Assembly (NCBI GenBank): GCA_910583555.1
Contig: CAJTXO010000019.1
Coordinates: 10,171-74,170, forward strand
Direction: 5' to 3'
From: an uncultured Eubacterium sp.
Lineage (GTDB): Bacteria > Bacillota > Clostridia > Lachnospirales > Lachnospiraceae
DNA: 64,000 nt
The notes under the pieces: generated by a model
Databases searched by the model: none
What the model was told of the DNA's origin: nothing
The model's input: only the letters and a program-made list of their open reading frames with translations
In this document: positions 1 to 8,519 of the stretch, piece by piece
Position numbering within the stretch: the first letter of the stretch is position 1
How the letters are laid out: each line of letters starts with the position of its first letter
Program-made: the position numbers and the translations under genes

Positions 1-89
1 CGGATCCCTGCCCGCTTAACCTCCTGAAAATCAATGTCGCCCTCCCAATGGCTTACATCAATCCCCTCGATTCTCCGTTCCCTTCTCAT
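1..89 (-). CDS. GH25 lysozyme (N-terminal part, runs off the window)
   Basis: Only the first 29 codons are inside the window. They begin MRRERRIEGIDVSHWEGDID and continue with a phrase typical of the first beta strand of glycoside hydrolase family 25 muramidases (GIDVSHWxGxIDF). Such enzymes cleave the beta-1,4 bond between N-acetylmuramic acid and N-acetylglucosamine in peptidoglycan. The ATG at 89 follows a GTGAGGTGTGTG stretch, a modest ribosome binding site. The gene lies downstream of hisC on the same strand, with about 44 bases between. Whether a signal peptide or extra modules exist cannot be seen. The family call rests on this short motif only. Confidence 0.6.
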   Translation of the reverse strand, partial: MRRERRIEGIDVSHWEGDIDFQEVKRAGI

Positions 90-133
90 CACACACCTCA
101 CTGCCGCCTTTACTCCAGTATATGATGAAAAAA

Positions 134-1204
134 TCAAAATGTGCCTGTAATTTCACGGACCGCCTCAAGAAATCGATCCATCTGTTCCTCCGTCCCCACT
201 GTGATGCGCAGGTAATTTTCAATGCGCTTCTTACTAAAATACCTCACATATATATGCCGCTGTTTTAATTTCTCAAAAATCTCTGTTGCCGGTACCGTGT
301 GGTGCGAAACAAAAAGAAAATTTGTCTGGGATTGTTTGACATCAAATCCCATCTCACGCAGCGCTTCTTTCACGCGCTCTCTCGTCCTCATCACTTTCTG
401 CAGGTTTTCCTGAAAGTACTGCTCGTCTCCCAGTGAAGCGATTCCCATACGGATAGACGCAGTATTGATCGTATACGAATTGATGGATTCTTTTACGTCA
501 TTCAACGCCTGTATGAGATTCTCGTTCCCCATCGCGTAACCGATGCGCATCCCCGCCAGAGAGCGGGATTTTGAATACGTGCGCACGACGAGGAGATTAT
601 CATACTTCGAAATCAATGGCAGGACAGTCTCTCCGCCAAAATCCACATAGGCCTCATCGATGATCACGACGACGCCCGGATTGGCACGGATCACGTCCTC
701 AATCTGCGAAACCGTCATGCCGATCGAAGTCGGCGCGTTTGGGTTCGCGATGACAACCCCGCCATTTTCCCGGTCATAATCGGCCGGGTCGATCGTAAGG
801 TCAGGCCGCAGCGCCATACACGCAAATGGAATGCGGTAAACCTCCGCCCAGACCGGATAAAAAGAATAGGTAATATCCGCAAAAAGAATCGGCTTGTCCG
901 CATTAAAAAAGGTGAGAAAAGCCAGCGAAAGCACATCATCCGAGCCTACGCCGACAAATACCTCCCTCTCCGAAATCCCGTGATACGCTGCCAGACTCCT
1001 CACCAGACTGCCCGCCGAAAGTTCCGGATACAGGGAAAAAGCGGCCGGATCCAGATTGTGACAGGCTTCAAATACAGCCGGTGACGGCGGATAGGGATTT
1101 TCATTGGTATTTAATTTGATCATATCTGTTTCATTTGGCTGCTCGCCCGGTACATACGGCGTCACCCGGCGCACATGAGCAGTCCATTCAGGTCTTTTGT
1201 CCAT
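134..1204 (-). CDS. hisC: histidinol-phosphate aminotransferase
   Basis: A 356-residue class I/II PLP-dependent aminotransferase, a usual length for HisC, which converts imidazole-acetol phosphate and glutamate to histidinol phosphate in histidine synthesis. Visible landmarks are LNTNENPYPPSP near the N terminus, VIIDEAYVDF, the PLP lysine in RTYSKSRSLAGMRIGYA, and NFLFV near the C terminus. The start ATG at 1204 is chosen because GGAGG sits five bases upstream; a longer reading frame exists but lacks such a site. The gene overlaps the end of the upstream aminotransferase by 17 bases, so the two are probably cotranslated. No other his gene is nearby. A broader aromatic or other aminotransferase specificity cannot be excluded. 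Confidence 0.85.
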   Translation of the reverse strand: MDKRPEWTAHVRRVTPYVPGEQPNETDMIKLNTNENPYPPSPAVFEACHNLDPAAFSLYPELSAGSLVRSLAAYHGISEREVFVGVGSDDVLSLAFLTFFNADKPILFADITYSFYPVWAEVYRIPFACMALRPDLTIDPADYDRENGGVVIANPNAPTSIGMTVSQIEDVIRANPGVVVIIDEAYVDFGGETVLPLISKYDNLLVVRTYSKSRSLAGMRIGYAMGNENLIQALNDVKESINSYTINTASIRMGIASLGDEQYFQENLQKVMRTRERVKEALREMGFDVKQSQTNFLFVSHHTVPATEIFEKLKQRHIYVRYFSKKRIENYLRITVGTEEQMDRFLEAVREITGTF

Positions 1205-2411
1205 CTTTACCTCCATCCTCCGTACCCAAAGAATAAATATCCGCCAGCTTTTCAAACGCCGGCAGCGCCCGCACGATCATATCATAACTGACACAGTATG
1301 CGATGCGCACATATCCCGGACACGCAAATGAACTTCCGGGAACGACGAGAAGGTTTAATTCTTTTGCTTTCGCCGCGAACGCCGCATCATCCGGCTCTAA
1401 GGATTTCACGAACAGGTAAAAAGCCCCGTCCGGACTGGCGCATTCGTAGCCGTATTTCCTGAGATGTTCCACTAACAGCAGGCGGTTGCGGTCATAACTT
1501 TCCACATCCACTTTCGCGTCAATACATCTGGCAATCACTCGCTGCTGGAGCGAAGGGGCGTTGACAAATCCGAGGATTCTCGTGGCCACGTTTGCCGCCG
1601 ACATGATCCGGCCGGCATCCACCGCCTCGTCTGGAATGACGAGGTAGCCGATGCGCTCACCGGGCAGAGAAAGAGACTTGCTGTAGGAATAACCGACAAT
1701 CGTATTCGCGAAATATTTTGTAACATAAGGTACTTTTACGCCATTATATACGAGTTCCCGGTACGGCTCATCCGAAATCAGATAAATATCCGTCCCGTAT
1801 TCTTCCTGCTTCCTCGTCATAGCGTCCGCCAATCCGCGCAGCACCTCTTCGGAGTATACGACTCCCGTCGGGTTATTCGGCGTATTGATGATGACAGCTT
1901 TCGTCCGCCTGGTGATGCGGCGCTCAAATTCAGGCAGATCGGGCATAAACGTCTCCGTATCGGGCGGAACGACTACCGTCGTTCCACCCACATTTGCCAC
2001 ATAATTCCTGTATTCCCCGAAAAACGGGGCAAATACGATCACTTCGTCGCCGGGATCCACAAGCGCCTTCAGGATCACATTCAATCCCCCGGCCGCGCCG
2101 ACCGTCATCACGATATTCTCTTCGGTAAAATGGGTTCCGTGTTTTTGATTCAGGCTGTCTGCTACGGTCCTTCTGACATCCTCATAGCCAGAATTATTCA
2201 TATACCCGTGCAGCTCATTCGGCTTCTCATTTTCGATAATGTCGATCACCGCCTGCCGCACCTCTTCTGGCGGCTCCACGCTCGGATTCCCGAGGCTGAA
2301 ATCAAACACATTGTCCTCTCCGTACTCCGCCGCCATCTTCTTTCCTTCCTCAAACATGGCGCGGATTACGGAACTCCCATTTACCAGCTCTTCCATCTGC
2401 TTTGCAATCAT
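1188..2411 (-). CDS. pyridoxal-phosphate-dependent aminotransferase (aspartate aminotransferase-like)
   Basis: A 407-residue fold-type I aminotransferase of a type common in Clostridia, starting MIAKQMEELVNGSSVIRAMF. It shows the substrate-binding phrase FDFSLGNPS, INTPNNPTGVVY, the SDEPYRELVY segment and the PLP lysine in GYSYSKSLSLPGERIGYL. It should catalyse transamination between an amino acid and a 2-oxo acid; the substrate cannot be read from sequence. The ATG at 2411 has GTGGAG nine bases upstream. An upstream in-frame GTG overlaps that site and is less likely. It begins 15 bases after the GH127 stop codon and overlaps hisC, suggesting readthrough transcription from the GH127 promoter. 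Confidence 0.8.
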   Translation of the reverse strand: MIAKQMEELVNGSSVIRAMFEEGKKMAAEYGEDNVFDFSLGNPSVEPPEEVRQAVIDIIENEKPNELHGYMNNSGYEDVRRTVADSLNQKHGTHFTEENIVMTVGAAGGLNVILKALVDPGDEVIVFAPFFGEYRNYVANVGGTTVVVPPDTETFMPDLPEFERRITRRTKAVIINTPNNPTGVVYSEEVLRGLADAMTRKQEEYGTDIYLISDEPYRELVYNGVKVPYVTKYFANTIVGYSYSKSLSLPGERIGYLVIPDEAVDAGRIMSAANVATRILGFVNAPSLQQRVIARCIDAKVDVESYDRNRLLLVEHLRKYGYECASPDGAFYLFVKSLEPDDAAFAAKAKELNLLVVPGSSFACPGYVRIAYCVSYDMIVRALPAFEKLADIYSLGTEDGGKDGQKT

Positions 2412-2426
2412 TGAAAAAATCTCCAC

Positions 2427-5400
2427 TTATTTGATCTTAATGGTTATCGTTTTCTTAACTTTCTTAACTTTTGCCGTTACTTTTACCGTTCCTTTTTTCA
2501 GCGCTTTCAGTTTCGCCTTATTCGCGCCCTTCGCCGTGACTTTAGCAAGTTTCTTCTTATTCACTGACCATTTTACTTTGCCGGAAACATTTTTCAGCTT
2601 CGCTTTGAGTGTAATGGTCTTACCTTTCTTCACGGTTTTCTTTGCCGTAATGGAAATCGACGCTTTCTTTGCGGTCGTCTTCGGTTTTGGCGTACTCGTC
2701 GGCGTGTTGCTCGGCGCCGGTGTCGGCACATTTCCTGGTACGGATGGGGACGGTACAGGCGTAGCCGGCGTGTCAGGCGTCGGCGTATCATTCGACGGCG
2801 CGTCCACACCCCTCAAAATCTTGACCGTATACGTTTTCGAAGTCTCATGGTCTTCGGCAAATACTTTCAGCGAAAGGGTCGTCGTATCCTCTGTCAGCAG
2901 ATAATCCAGCTTTCTTCCGTCATTTACGAGGGCATCGTTGATATACAGCAGTCCGTAACGGTCCGCGATGTCAAATTTCAGCTTCGTACTTCCTGTTCCG
3001 GCCGGAAGATATACGGTAAAGGTATCGCCTTCACTGCGCACTTCTCCGTTGCTGCTCGTCACTGCAGTCAGCACCGCGTTTTTATCAAAGTTTTTCGTCA
3101 TCGAAAGACCGCCGACCAATCTTGCGCTGTCTTCTGTCGCCGATGCACTCTCGAACTTCACAGTCACAACCGTGTAGGATGTTTCCACACCCTCGTCATC
3201 TGCCACGGAAATCGTCTTCAAGGCAGCCGCCAGCACATCTGCCGGAATCTCAAAATACTCCATGAAAAACTGATCGTCGCCTTTGTAATCAAGCGTCTTT
3301 TCCGCGATCACCTGATCGCCGACCGAAATCTTCATCGTCTTGCCATTGTCCTCTTTGGCGAAACGGCAGAGTACGGAATTTGTCTTGTCCTTGTCAACGA
3401 TGAAATTGTACATGAAATAACCGCCTGCTTTGGCACAGCGGGTACTTCCGCCATTTTCGATCGTACCTGCCATCGAATCCTTCTCCTGCATCTGATGGAT
3501 GACATCGTTTTCGTACTGTCCATATCCCGGCTGGGTGGAATCCAGCATACTGGAATTTACCCTTCCATTCTGTTTTCCTTCGAGGATCGCGCCCTCATCG
3601 GCCACGTCAAACGGGCTCTCAAAATACCAGTAAATCCCGTATCTCTCGTCATTTAACGTATTAAATGGCACAAACGTCAGGCCATCTTCAAAGTTTTCCT
3701 CCGCATTGGTGCCTGTCATTTTAAACGTAAGCGTATCCGCGGATTCATCTTTCACCAAATAGCTGTCGATGTTTTCGATAAATTCATCCATGGAGAGCAT
3801 TTCCTGAATGGAAAGTGTCTCGTTGGCAAACGGAGTAGCAGCCTGCGAATCACCATACTTCATCGTAATATCCTTTTCCTCTGAACCTACCACCTTATAA
3901 AGCGGTGCCGTCAGGCTCGCTCCTGCCCATGTCGTTTCCTTCATGCGCTTTGTACCGAGTTTCGCGGCCAGAACGGTCGGTCCGTACTGGAAACCATATA
4001 CCGTATTGTTGTCCGGCAGCCCCGCAGCCGTCACGGCCATCGGATACTGAATCGTCACCTCATCGTTTTCCTTCCACTCACGGCTGATGGATATGTAGCC
4101 GTTAGAGGCCGCATCTTTGATCGTCGTCCCGTTTACCTTTACTGTCACCTTGCCACTGGCCCAGTCCGGCACACGCAGCGCGATCACTGCGTTCTGCGAC
4201 GCGCCGTTCAGCATATGAACCCTCAGCGTCGCCACATCCGATTTCGTCACATCCGATTCCTGCGTGATCTCCATGTTCTTCTCTTCCCATTTTACTTTGG
4301 AAGCGACATACTGGTTTACGACCAATGTATTGTCATTGTGGAAATAGATGCTGTCGCCAAGTTTCGTAAAGTTCTCCATCCCGCTGCCGGTACAACACCA
4401 GTACATGTTCTTTGCCGGATCCGGATCACCAAATGTCTTAAAGTATCCGGTCGCCATCGGGATAAAGTAAGCAGCCGCCCCTTCTTCCGATTTCACAGCT
4501 CCCATGATCGAGTTGCGCAGCGTCGTCTCATAGTAATCGGAATACTTTTTCTCCCCTGTCACTTTGTACAGCTCGCGCGACAATTTCAGCATATTGTGGG
4601 CACAACAGCTTTCACAATTCGTCTTCGTACGTGTCGCATCCAGCTTCCCTGCCTCACGGAAGTGCTCCATCACACTCACGCCTCCGGTTATGTAGGAATA
4701 GTAATCCACTGCCACATCCCAGAACTTCTCTGCGTATTTCAGATACTTCTCATCTTCTTCTGTCGCCTCTCCCCTTGCTTTTAAGACGGTATATCGTTTT
4801 AACGCTCCGACAAATTTCGGAATCGCCGTATTTGCATGCTTTCCATTCAATGTGTTTTCATCTCCGGCAAGCACTGCTTCCAACACTTCACGTTCTGTTA
4901 CACCATTATTGTTTACCTTCACCCGATCCTCATCAAACTGGTGGGCCGCCTCTAAGTGGTTCGGATCACCAGAGTAGAAATACAGATCGTACATGCAGTC
5001 ATTCATCCCGCCATACTCGACACTGAGTACACGTTTTCTAGTCGCATCGTTCCACTTACTAACGCGGTTATACACCCATGTTCCAAGTTTCTTCGCTGTC
5101 TCCAGCGCTTCCTCATTTCCAGTGAACTTATACGTATCTACCAATCCGGCTACCATTTTGTGCATATTGTACCACGGCACCCAGATTTCAGTCGTATATC
5201 CGACTTTCTCAACCACATCAAACTGATACTCCACATTGTCTTTCTTGCTGATCTTTGCTCCGAACAAAAATCCCGTGTCCAGCTTATCCTGGCATTCCTT
5301 CAGTCCGGAAATGATGTCGTCCAGTTTCTGTTTCAGTTCCTGGTCGCCGGTCGCTTTCACTCCCTGCGCGCATGCAGATAAATAATGTCCGACGCAGTGT

Positions 5401-5993
5401 CCGCCAAGCAGGCTGTCTTCCCATCCTTTGTACGGATTTTTGCCTTTCGTGTCCAAACCGGCTGTTTCACGGAAACGGGATAAGATGCGGTCATTGTCAA
5501 ATTTCTTCAAAAACTCGATATCAGAACTCTGTGCCGCCAGATAATACGGATCCGTAACCGCTACATCATCCAGGTCAAACTGTTTGAGGCCGGAAATCGA
5601 ATCCTCTGCCAAAACAGTAAACGAAAATAGTTTCTTCGTCGTTAAATCATTCATTGAAATCGTAGCCTCCAGTGTAACTTCCTCATCTGGACTTCCCGCA
5701 GACGGCCGTTTCACCGTTCCGTCGGTTGCGATCGTCCCCGCCTTGGAAGAACTCCATGTAATACTGCTTCCATTTTTCCCTTCCGTTGGCAGATCCAGGT
5801 TCGAAATGACTTGTTTGTTCTTAAATTTTAACAAACTCACATCCTCATTGAACGCCGCCTTACTATCCGCCGATTCCTCGGCCGCCAGCACGTACGGTAC
5901 CTCACTGTACGGAACGGACCCGAGAACGAGCGCCCCCCCTAGCAAGACCGCCATACCACGGCGCAAAAGCCTATGCTTCTTATCGTGTATCAT
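2427..5993 (-). CDS. secreted GH127-type (DUF1680) beta-L-arabinofuranosidase with Ig-like modules
   Basis: A 1188-residue exported enzyme. Order seen: signal peptide (about 1-38, with RRGMAVLLGGALVLGS), an atrophied bacterial Ig-like domain (about 40-135, ITWSSSKAGTIATDGTV), a DUF1680 alpha/alpha-barrel (about 145-720), beta domains with a cadherin-like segment, a Pro/Thr linker and a lysine-rich Ig-like module at the C terminus ending TITIKIK. In the GH127 family a zinc-bound cysteine is the nucleophile; matching Cys pairs occur in TNCESCCAHN and YWCCTGSGMEN. The likely substrate is arabinose-containing plant glycan, but related GH146 enzymes share this architecture. The start at 5993 has AAGGAGG seven bases upstream. 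There is no LPXTG or SLH motif. Confidence 0.8.
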   Translation of the reverse strand: MIHDKKHRLLRRGMAVLLGGALVLGSVPYSEVPYVLAAEESADSKAAFNEDVSLLKFKNKQVISNLDLPTEGKNGSSITWSSSKAGTIATDGTVKRPSAGSPDEEVTLEATISMNDLTTKKLFSFTVLAEDSISGLKQFDLDDVAVTDPYYLAAQSSDIEFLKKFDNDRILSRFRETAGLDTKGKNPYKGWEDSLLGGHCVGHYLSACAQGVKATGDQELKQKLDDIISGLKECQDKLDTGFLFGAKISKKDNVEYQFDVVEKVGYTTEIWVPWYNMHKMVAGLVDTYKFTGNEEALETAKKLGTWVYNRVSKWNDATRKRVLSVEYGGMNDCMYDLYFYSGDPNHLEAAHQFDEDRVKVNNNGVTEREVLEAVLAGDENTLNGKHANTAIPKFVGALKRYTVLKARGEATEEDEKYLKYAEKFWDVAVDYYSYITGGVSVMEHFREAGKLDATRTKTNCESCCAHNMLKLSRELYKVTGEKKYSDYYETTLRNSIMGAVKSEEGAAAYFIPMATGYFKTFGDPDPAKNMYWCCTGSGMENFTKLGDSIYFHNDNTLVVNQYVASKVKWEEKNMEITQESDVTKSDVATLRVHMLNGASQNAVIALRVPDWASGKVTVKVNGTTIKDAASNGYISISREWKENDEVTIQYPMAVTAAGLPDNNTVYGFQYGPTVLAAKLGTKRMKETTWAGASLTAPLYKVVGSEEKDITMKYGDSQAATPFANETLSIQEMLSMDEFIENIDSYLVKDESADTLTFKMTGTNAEENFEDGLTFVPFNTLNDERYGIYWYFESPFDVADEGAILEGKQNGRVNSSMLDSTQPGYGQYENDVIHQMQEKDSMAGTIENGGSTRCAKAGGYFMYNFIVDKDKTNSVLCRFAKEDNGKTMKISVGDQVIAEKTLDYKGDDQFFMEYFEIPADVLAAALKTISVADDEGVETSYTVVTVKFESASATEDSARLVGGLSMTKNFDKNAVLTAVTSSNGEVRSEGDTFTVYLPAGTGSTKLKFDIADRYGLLYINDALVNDGRKLDYLLTEDTTTLSLKVFAEDHETSKTYTVKILRGVDAPSNDTPTPDTPATPVPSPSVPGNVPTPAPSNTPTSTPKPKTTAKKASISITAKKTVKKGKTITLKAKLKNVSGKVKWSVNKKKLAKVTAKGANKAKLKALKKGTVKVTAKVKKVKKTITIKIK

Positions 5994-6057
5994 TACAATA
6001 CCTCCTTCAGTTTTTTGCGTTACTCTGCACCTGAACAGGCACATATTTATGGATAAT

Positions 6058-6086
6058 ATTATAAACCAGTTCCGGCATAAAATCAA
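6058..6086 (-). promoter_or_regulatory. sigma-A-type promoter of the GH127 gene
   Basis: On the minus strand TTGATT (6081-6086) and TATAAT (6058-6063) are separated by exactly 17 bases. The predicted start lies about 60 bases before the GH127 ATG at 5993. Confidence 0.6.
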
Positions 6087-6237
6087 TGGCAGTTTTTGTT
6101 CCGCGCAATGGTGTGCCAAAGTACTGTAAATTCCTATAGAAATTATTTGAACGATATGCTATACTTGAAAGGCAGTTATCGCAGTTTTGTTCTGCCGGTA
6201 ATGGCAGACACTCAAATCAATCTATTGGAGGTGGCTT

Positions 6238-6678
6238 ATGGCAGACGTACATAAGAAAGGACTAAATGCAGAACTTATCAGAGACGATTTAGAGAACTGC
6301 TGTTTAAATGAAACGGCATGCGGTCAGTGTAAAAAAGAGGCGTGTACGATAGGTTTTGCGAAACAGTGTATACGAGAATATATGAAAGAACCTAAAAAAG
6401 AAGTTCCGGGAGGCACTGACCATATACCGATCACGGATTTTAAATTGTTTGATGAGACAGAATTAGAGACCGCGATCGCGCACATTTTAAAAGAGTGCAA
6501 GGACTGCAAAGAGGATCACACTGAAAACTGTATCATCAATGTCATCCGCAACTGCTACGAAGTCGGCCTGTTCGGAAATGCGCATCCGTATGAGGGAAGC
6601 GCCCTGCAGTACCTGATGTTTCTCAAATCCGAGTTCCCGGAAAAATCTTCCCGTATCGCGGATATTTATATGTCGTGA
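6238..6678 (+). CDS. conserved cysteine-rich hypothetical protein
   Basis: A 146-residue soluble protein of unrecognised function. It has two cysteine groups: an N-terminal one (CCLNETACGQCKKEAC, then C) and a central one (CKDCKEDHTENC, then C), a spacing that could bind a metal or Fe-S cluster or form disulfides. There is no signal peptide or membrane segment. GGAGG lies six bases before the ATG, so the start is well supported. It stands alone, divergent from the GH127 gene and convergent with the S8 protease, with a bidirectional terminator after it. Function is unknown. Confidence 0.75.
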   Translation: MADVHKKGLNAELIRDDLENCCLNETACGQCKKEACTIGFAKQCIREYMKEPKKEVPGGTDHIPITDFKLFDETELETAIAHILKECKDCKEDHTENCIINVIRNCYEVGLFGNAHPYEGSALQYLMFLKSEFPEKSSRIADIYMS

Positions 6679-6718
6679 ATACGTATGGCTCAAAAAAACA
6701 TTTACAAAAAAAACAGAC

Positions 6719-6755
6719 AACGGCAGGAGTAACTGTGATCTCCTGCCGTTTTTTC
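6719..6755. terminator. bidirectional rho-independent terminator
   Basis: An 11-bp perfect stem (AACGGCAGGAG, 6719-6729, with CTCCTGCCGTT, 6740-6750) and a 10-base loop are followed by TTTT on the plus strand. A-rich sequence on the other side gives a T tract on the minus strand. It sits between two convergent genes. Confidence 0.85.
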
Positions 6756-6782
6756 TAATCTCAATACAATCCGCGTATCCTA

Positions 6783-8438
6783 TCACTCATAAAAGATACT
6801 TTCGAACGCGTTTACCGTGCCATACCCCCATTCCCGGTTCGGATACCCCTCCCCGCGCTGGTCTGCCCCGCGGATCAAAAGCTCACGTACAGAATTACCG
6901 CTGATGACAAAGTTAGAATACTGCTGCATATACAAAGCCGCGATCCCCGTCGTCAGCGCAGCGGCCACCCCCGTTCCGGTCATGCTTCCATAATTATTTT
7001 TGGGAAGCGGGCCATACAGCCTTACACCGGGGGCCGTCACATCCGGTTTGACGATGCCGCTGGGCGTAAACCCCCTGCTCGCCTGAAGAAACAGCGCCCC
7101 GTCCGCGGGATCGTACGCGGAAAGCGAGATGGCGCGCCTGCTGTTTCCCGGCTCGCAGATCGTCACGTTCGGATCCGGCCTGACAAACGTCGTTTCCCCG
7201 TAAAGGAACTGGGTGATTGGCAGCCACATATGAAAATCCACCTCCGCTTCCTCTGAATCAACAAGGATCTTCCATATACCCGCCTTGCTGTCTTCAAAAC
7301 GGAACATGACGACCTGGTCTCTCGTCTGCTGCTGTTCTTCGCCTCCGAGTACTTCCAACAGCGTATTTTCTACCGTAAAAAGTTTCCTTACCTTCGTGTG
7401 TGTCGTCGCCCGGGTGATCCCAAGCGTCGTGCCGGCGGGGGACACAACATCAAACCGCAGGATGCCGGGCGTTCTCCACCACAACTCACAAACGAATCCC
7501 TGGCTGGACAATTCCACATTGATGTCGATTTCCTCACGTTCTTTCGTCAGATGATAATGGTGCCTCGCATTCCCTTCATTTCCGACACAGGTCACAATGC
7601 TCACACCCGAAAGCATATTCATATAATCGATCATGCTGCACAGAGGGATCTCCCCGTCATGATTTCCCAAATTCCCCCCCATACCGATACAGATCGCCAC
7701 CTGTTTCTTCGTCTCCTGCGCCACGCGCAGAATATAGGAGATACCGCACATGATATCATTTTCCTGAAAACACGGCACATCGCTTGGAACCCGGTAAAAC
7801 TCACGGTAACTGTTTTTTGCTTCCTTACATTTCACGATAACCAGTTCGGACAACGGCGCAACACCCGAAAAATCCTGCTGCCGCATCTCATTTCCCGCGG
7901 CAATCCCCGCCAGAAACGTACCGTGCCCGTTTTCATCCCTGGATGGGATGAGGGAGAGCGGCTCTTCATCCCGCAGCGCTTCGTTGATGTCCTCCTGCGT
8001 AAATTCCCTTCCGTACTGGAACCCTTTCACATCACCGCCCTCCCGGATCGTCTGATCCCAAATGGAATGGATCCGCGTCGTATTATCCGCGTTGAGAAAC
8101 GCTGGATGCGTAAAGTCAATCCCCGTGTCCACGATTCCCACTAAAATCCCCTGTCCGTACAAATCCAAATACGGCTGTCTCCGTATCTTGGCGACACCGG
8201 AAGCCTCCAGCGCCTCATCCGCCATCAGACCATAGACATGAGGGATCGTTCCGTATCCAAAACGGCCGATGCTCTCGCTATTGATCTTCTCCTCCTGCTT
8301 ATATATGATTGCCCGGAAATTATCAACCTCCGTAATGCAAAGAGGATTATACCGCTGTTCGATGATCTCTTTTCCACTGAACGCACTCACGATATAATCC
8401 AAAACGTTTTCCGAATATATTGCTTCTCTGCATGTCAT
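6783..8438 (-). CDS. S8 subtilisin-like family protein of Csp type, catalytic Ser replaced by Gly
   Basis: A 551-residue subtilase without signal peptide, resembling the CspA/B/C proteins of spore-forming clostridia (N-terminal segment, then a subtilase domain interrupted by a jelly-roll insert). The catalytic Asp is present in VGIVDTGIDFTHP and the His in DENGHGTFLAG. The expected serine motif GTSxAA reads SMTGTGVAAAL: codon 6969-6971 is GGG, so Gly replaces the nucleophile. The protein is therefore predicted to be proteolytically dead unless that base is an error. The known pseudoprotease CspC of C. difficile also carries Gly at this position (from memory). The ATG at 8438 is preferred because GAGG lies nine bases upstream, whereas the ATG at 8447 abuts it. 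Confidence 0.8.
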   Translation of the reverse strand: MTCREAIYSENVLDYIVSAFSGKEIIEQRYNPLCITEVDNFRAIIYKQEEKINSESIGRFGYGTIPHVYGLMADEALEASGVAKIRRQPYLDLYGQGILVGIVDTGIDFTHPAFLNADNTTRIHSIWDQTIREGGDVKGFQYGREFTQEDINEALRDEEPLSLIPSRDENGHGTFLAGIAAGNEMRQQDFSGVAPLSELVIVKCKEAKNSYREFYRVPSDVPCFQENDIMCGISYILRVAQETKKQVAICIGMGGNLGNHDGEIPLCSMIDYMNMLSGVSIVTCVGNEGNARHHYHLTKEREEIDINVELSSQGFVCELWWRTPGILRFDVVSPAGTTLGITRATTHTKVRKLFTVENTLLEVLGGEEQQQTRDQVVMFRFEDSKAGIWKILVDSEEAEVDFHMWLPITQFLYGETTFVRPDPNVTICEPGNSRRAISLSAYDPADGALFLQASRGFTPSGIVKPDVTAPGVRLYGPLPKNNYGSMTGTGVAAALTTGIAALYMQQYSNFVISGNSVRELLIRGADQRGEGYPNREWGYGTVNAFESIFYE

Positions 8439-8519
8439 GATCCACATCCTCTTTCCCCGCCATTTCTATCAATATATTAGGAAAGAAGTCTGTCCTATGA
8501 CATTTCTCTTGATTACGAA

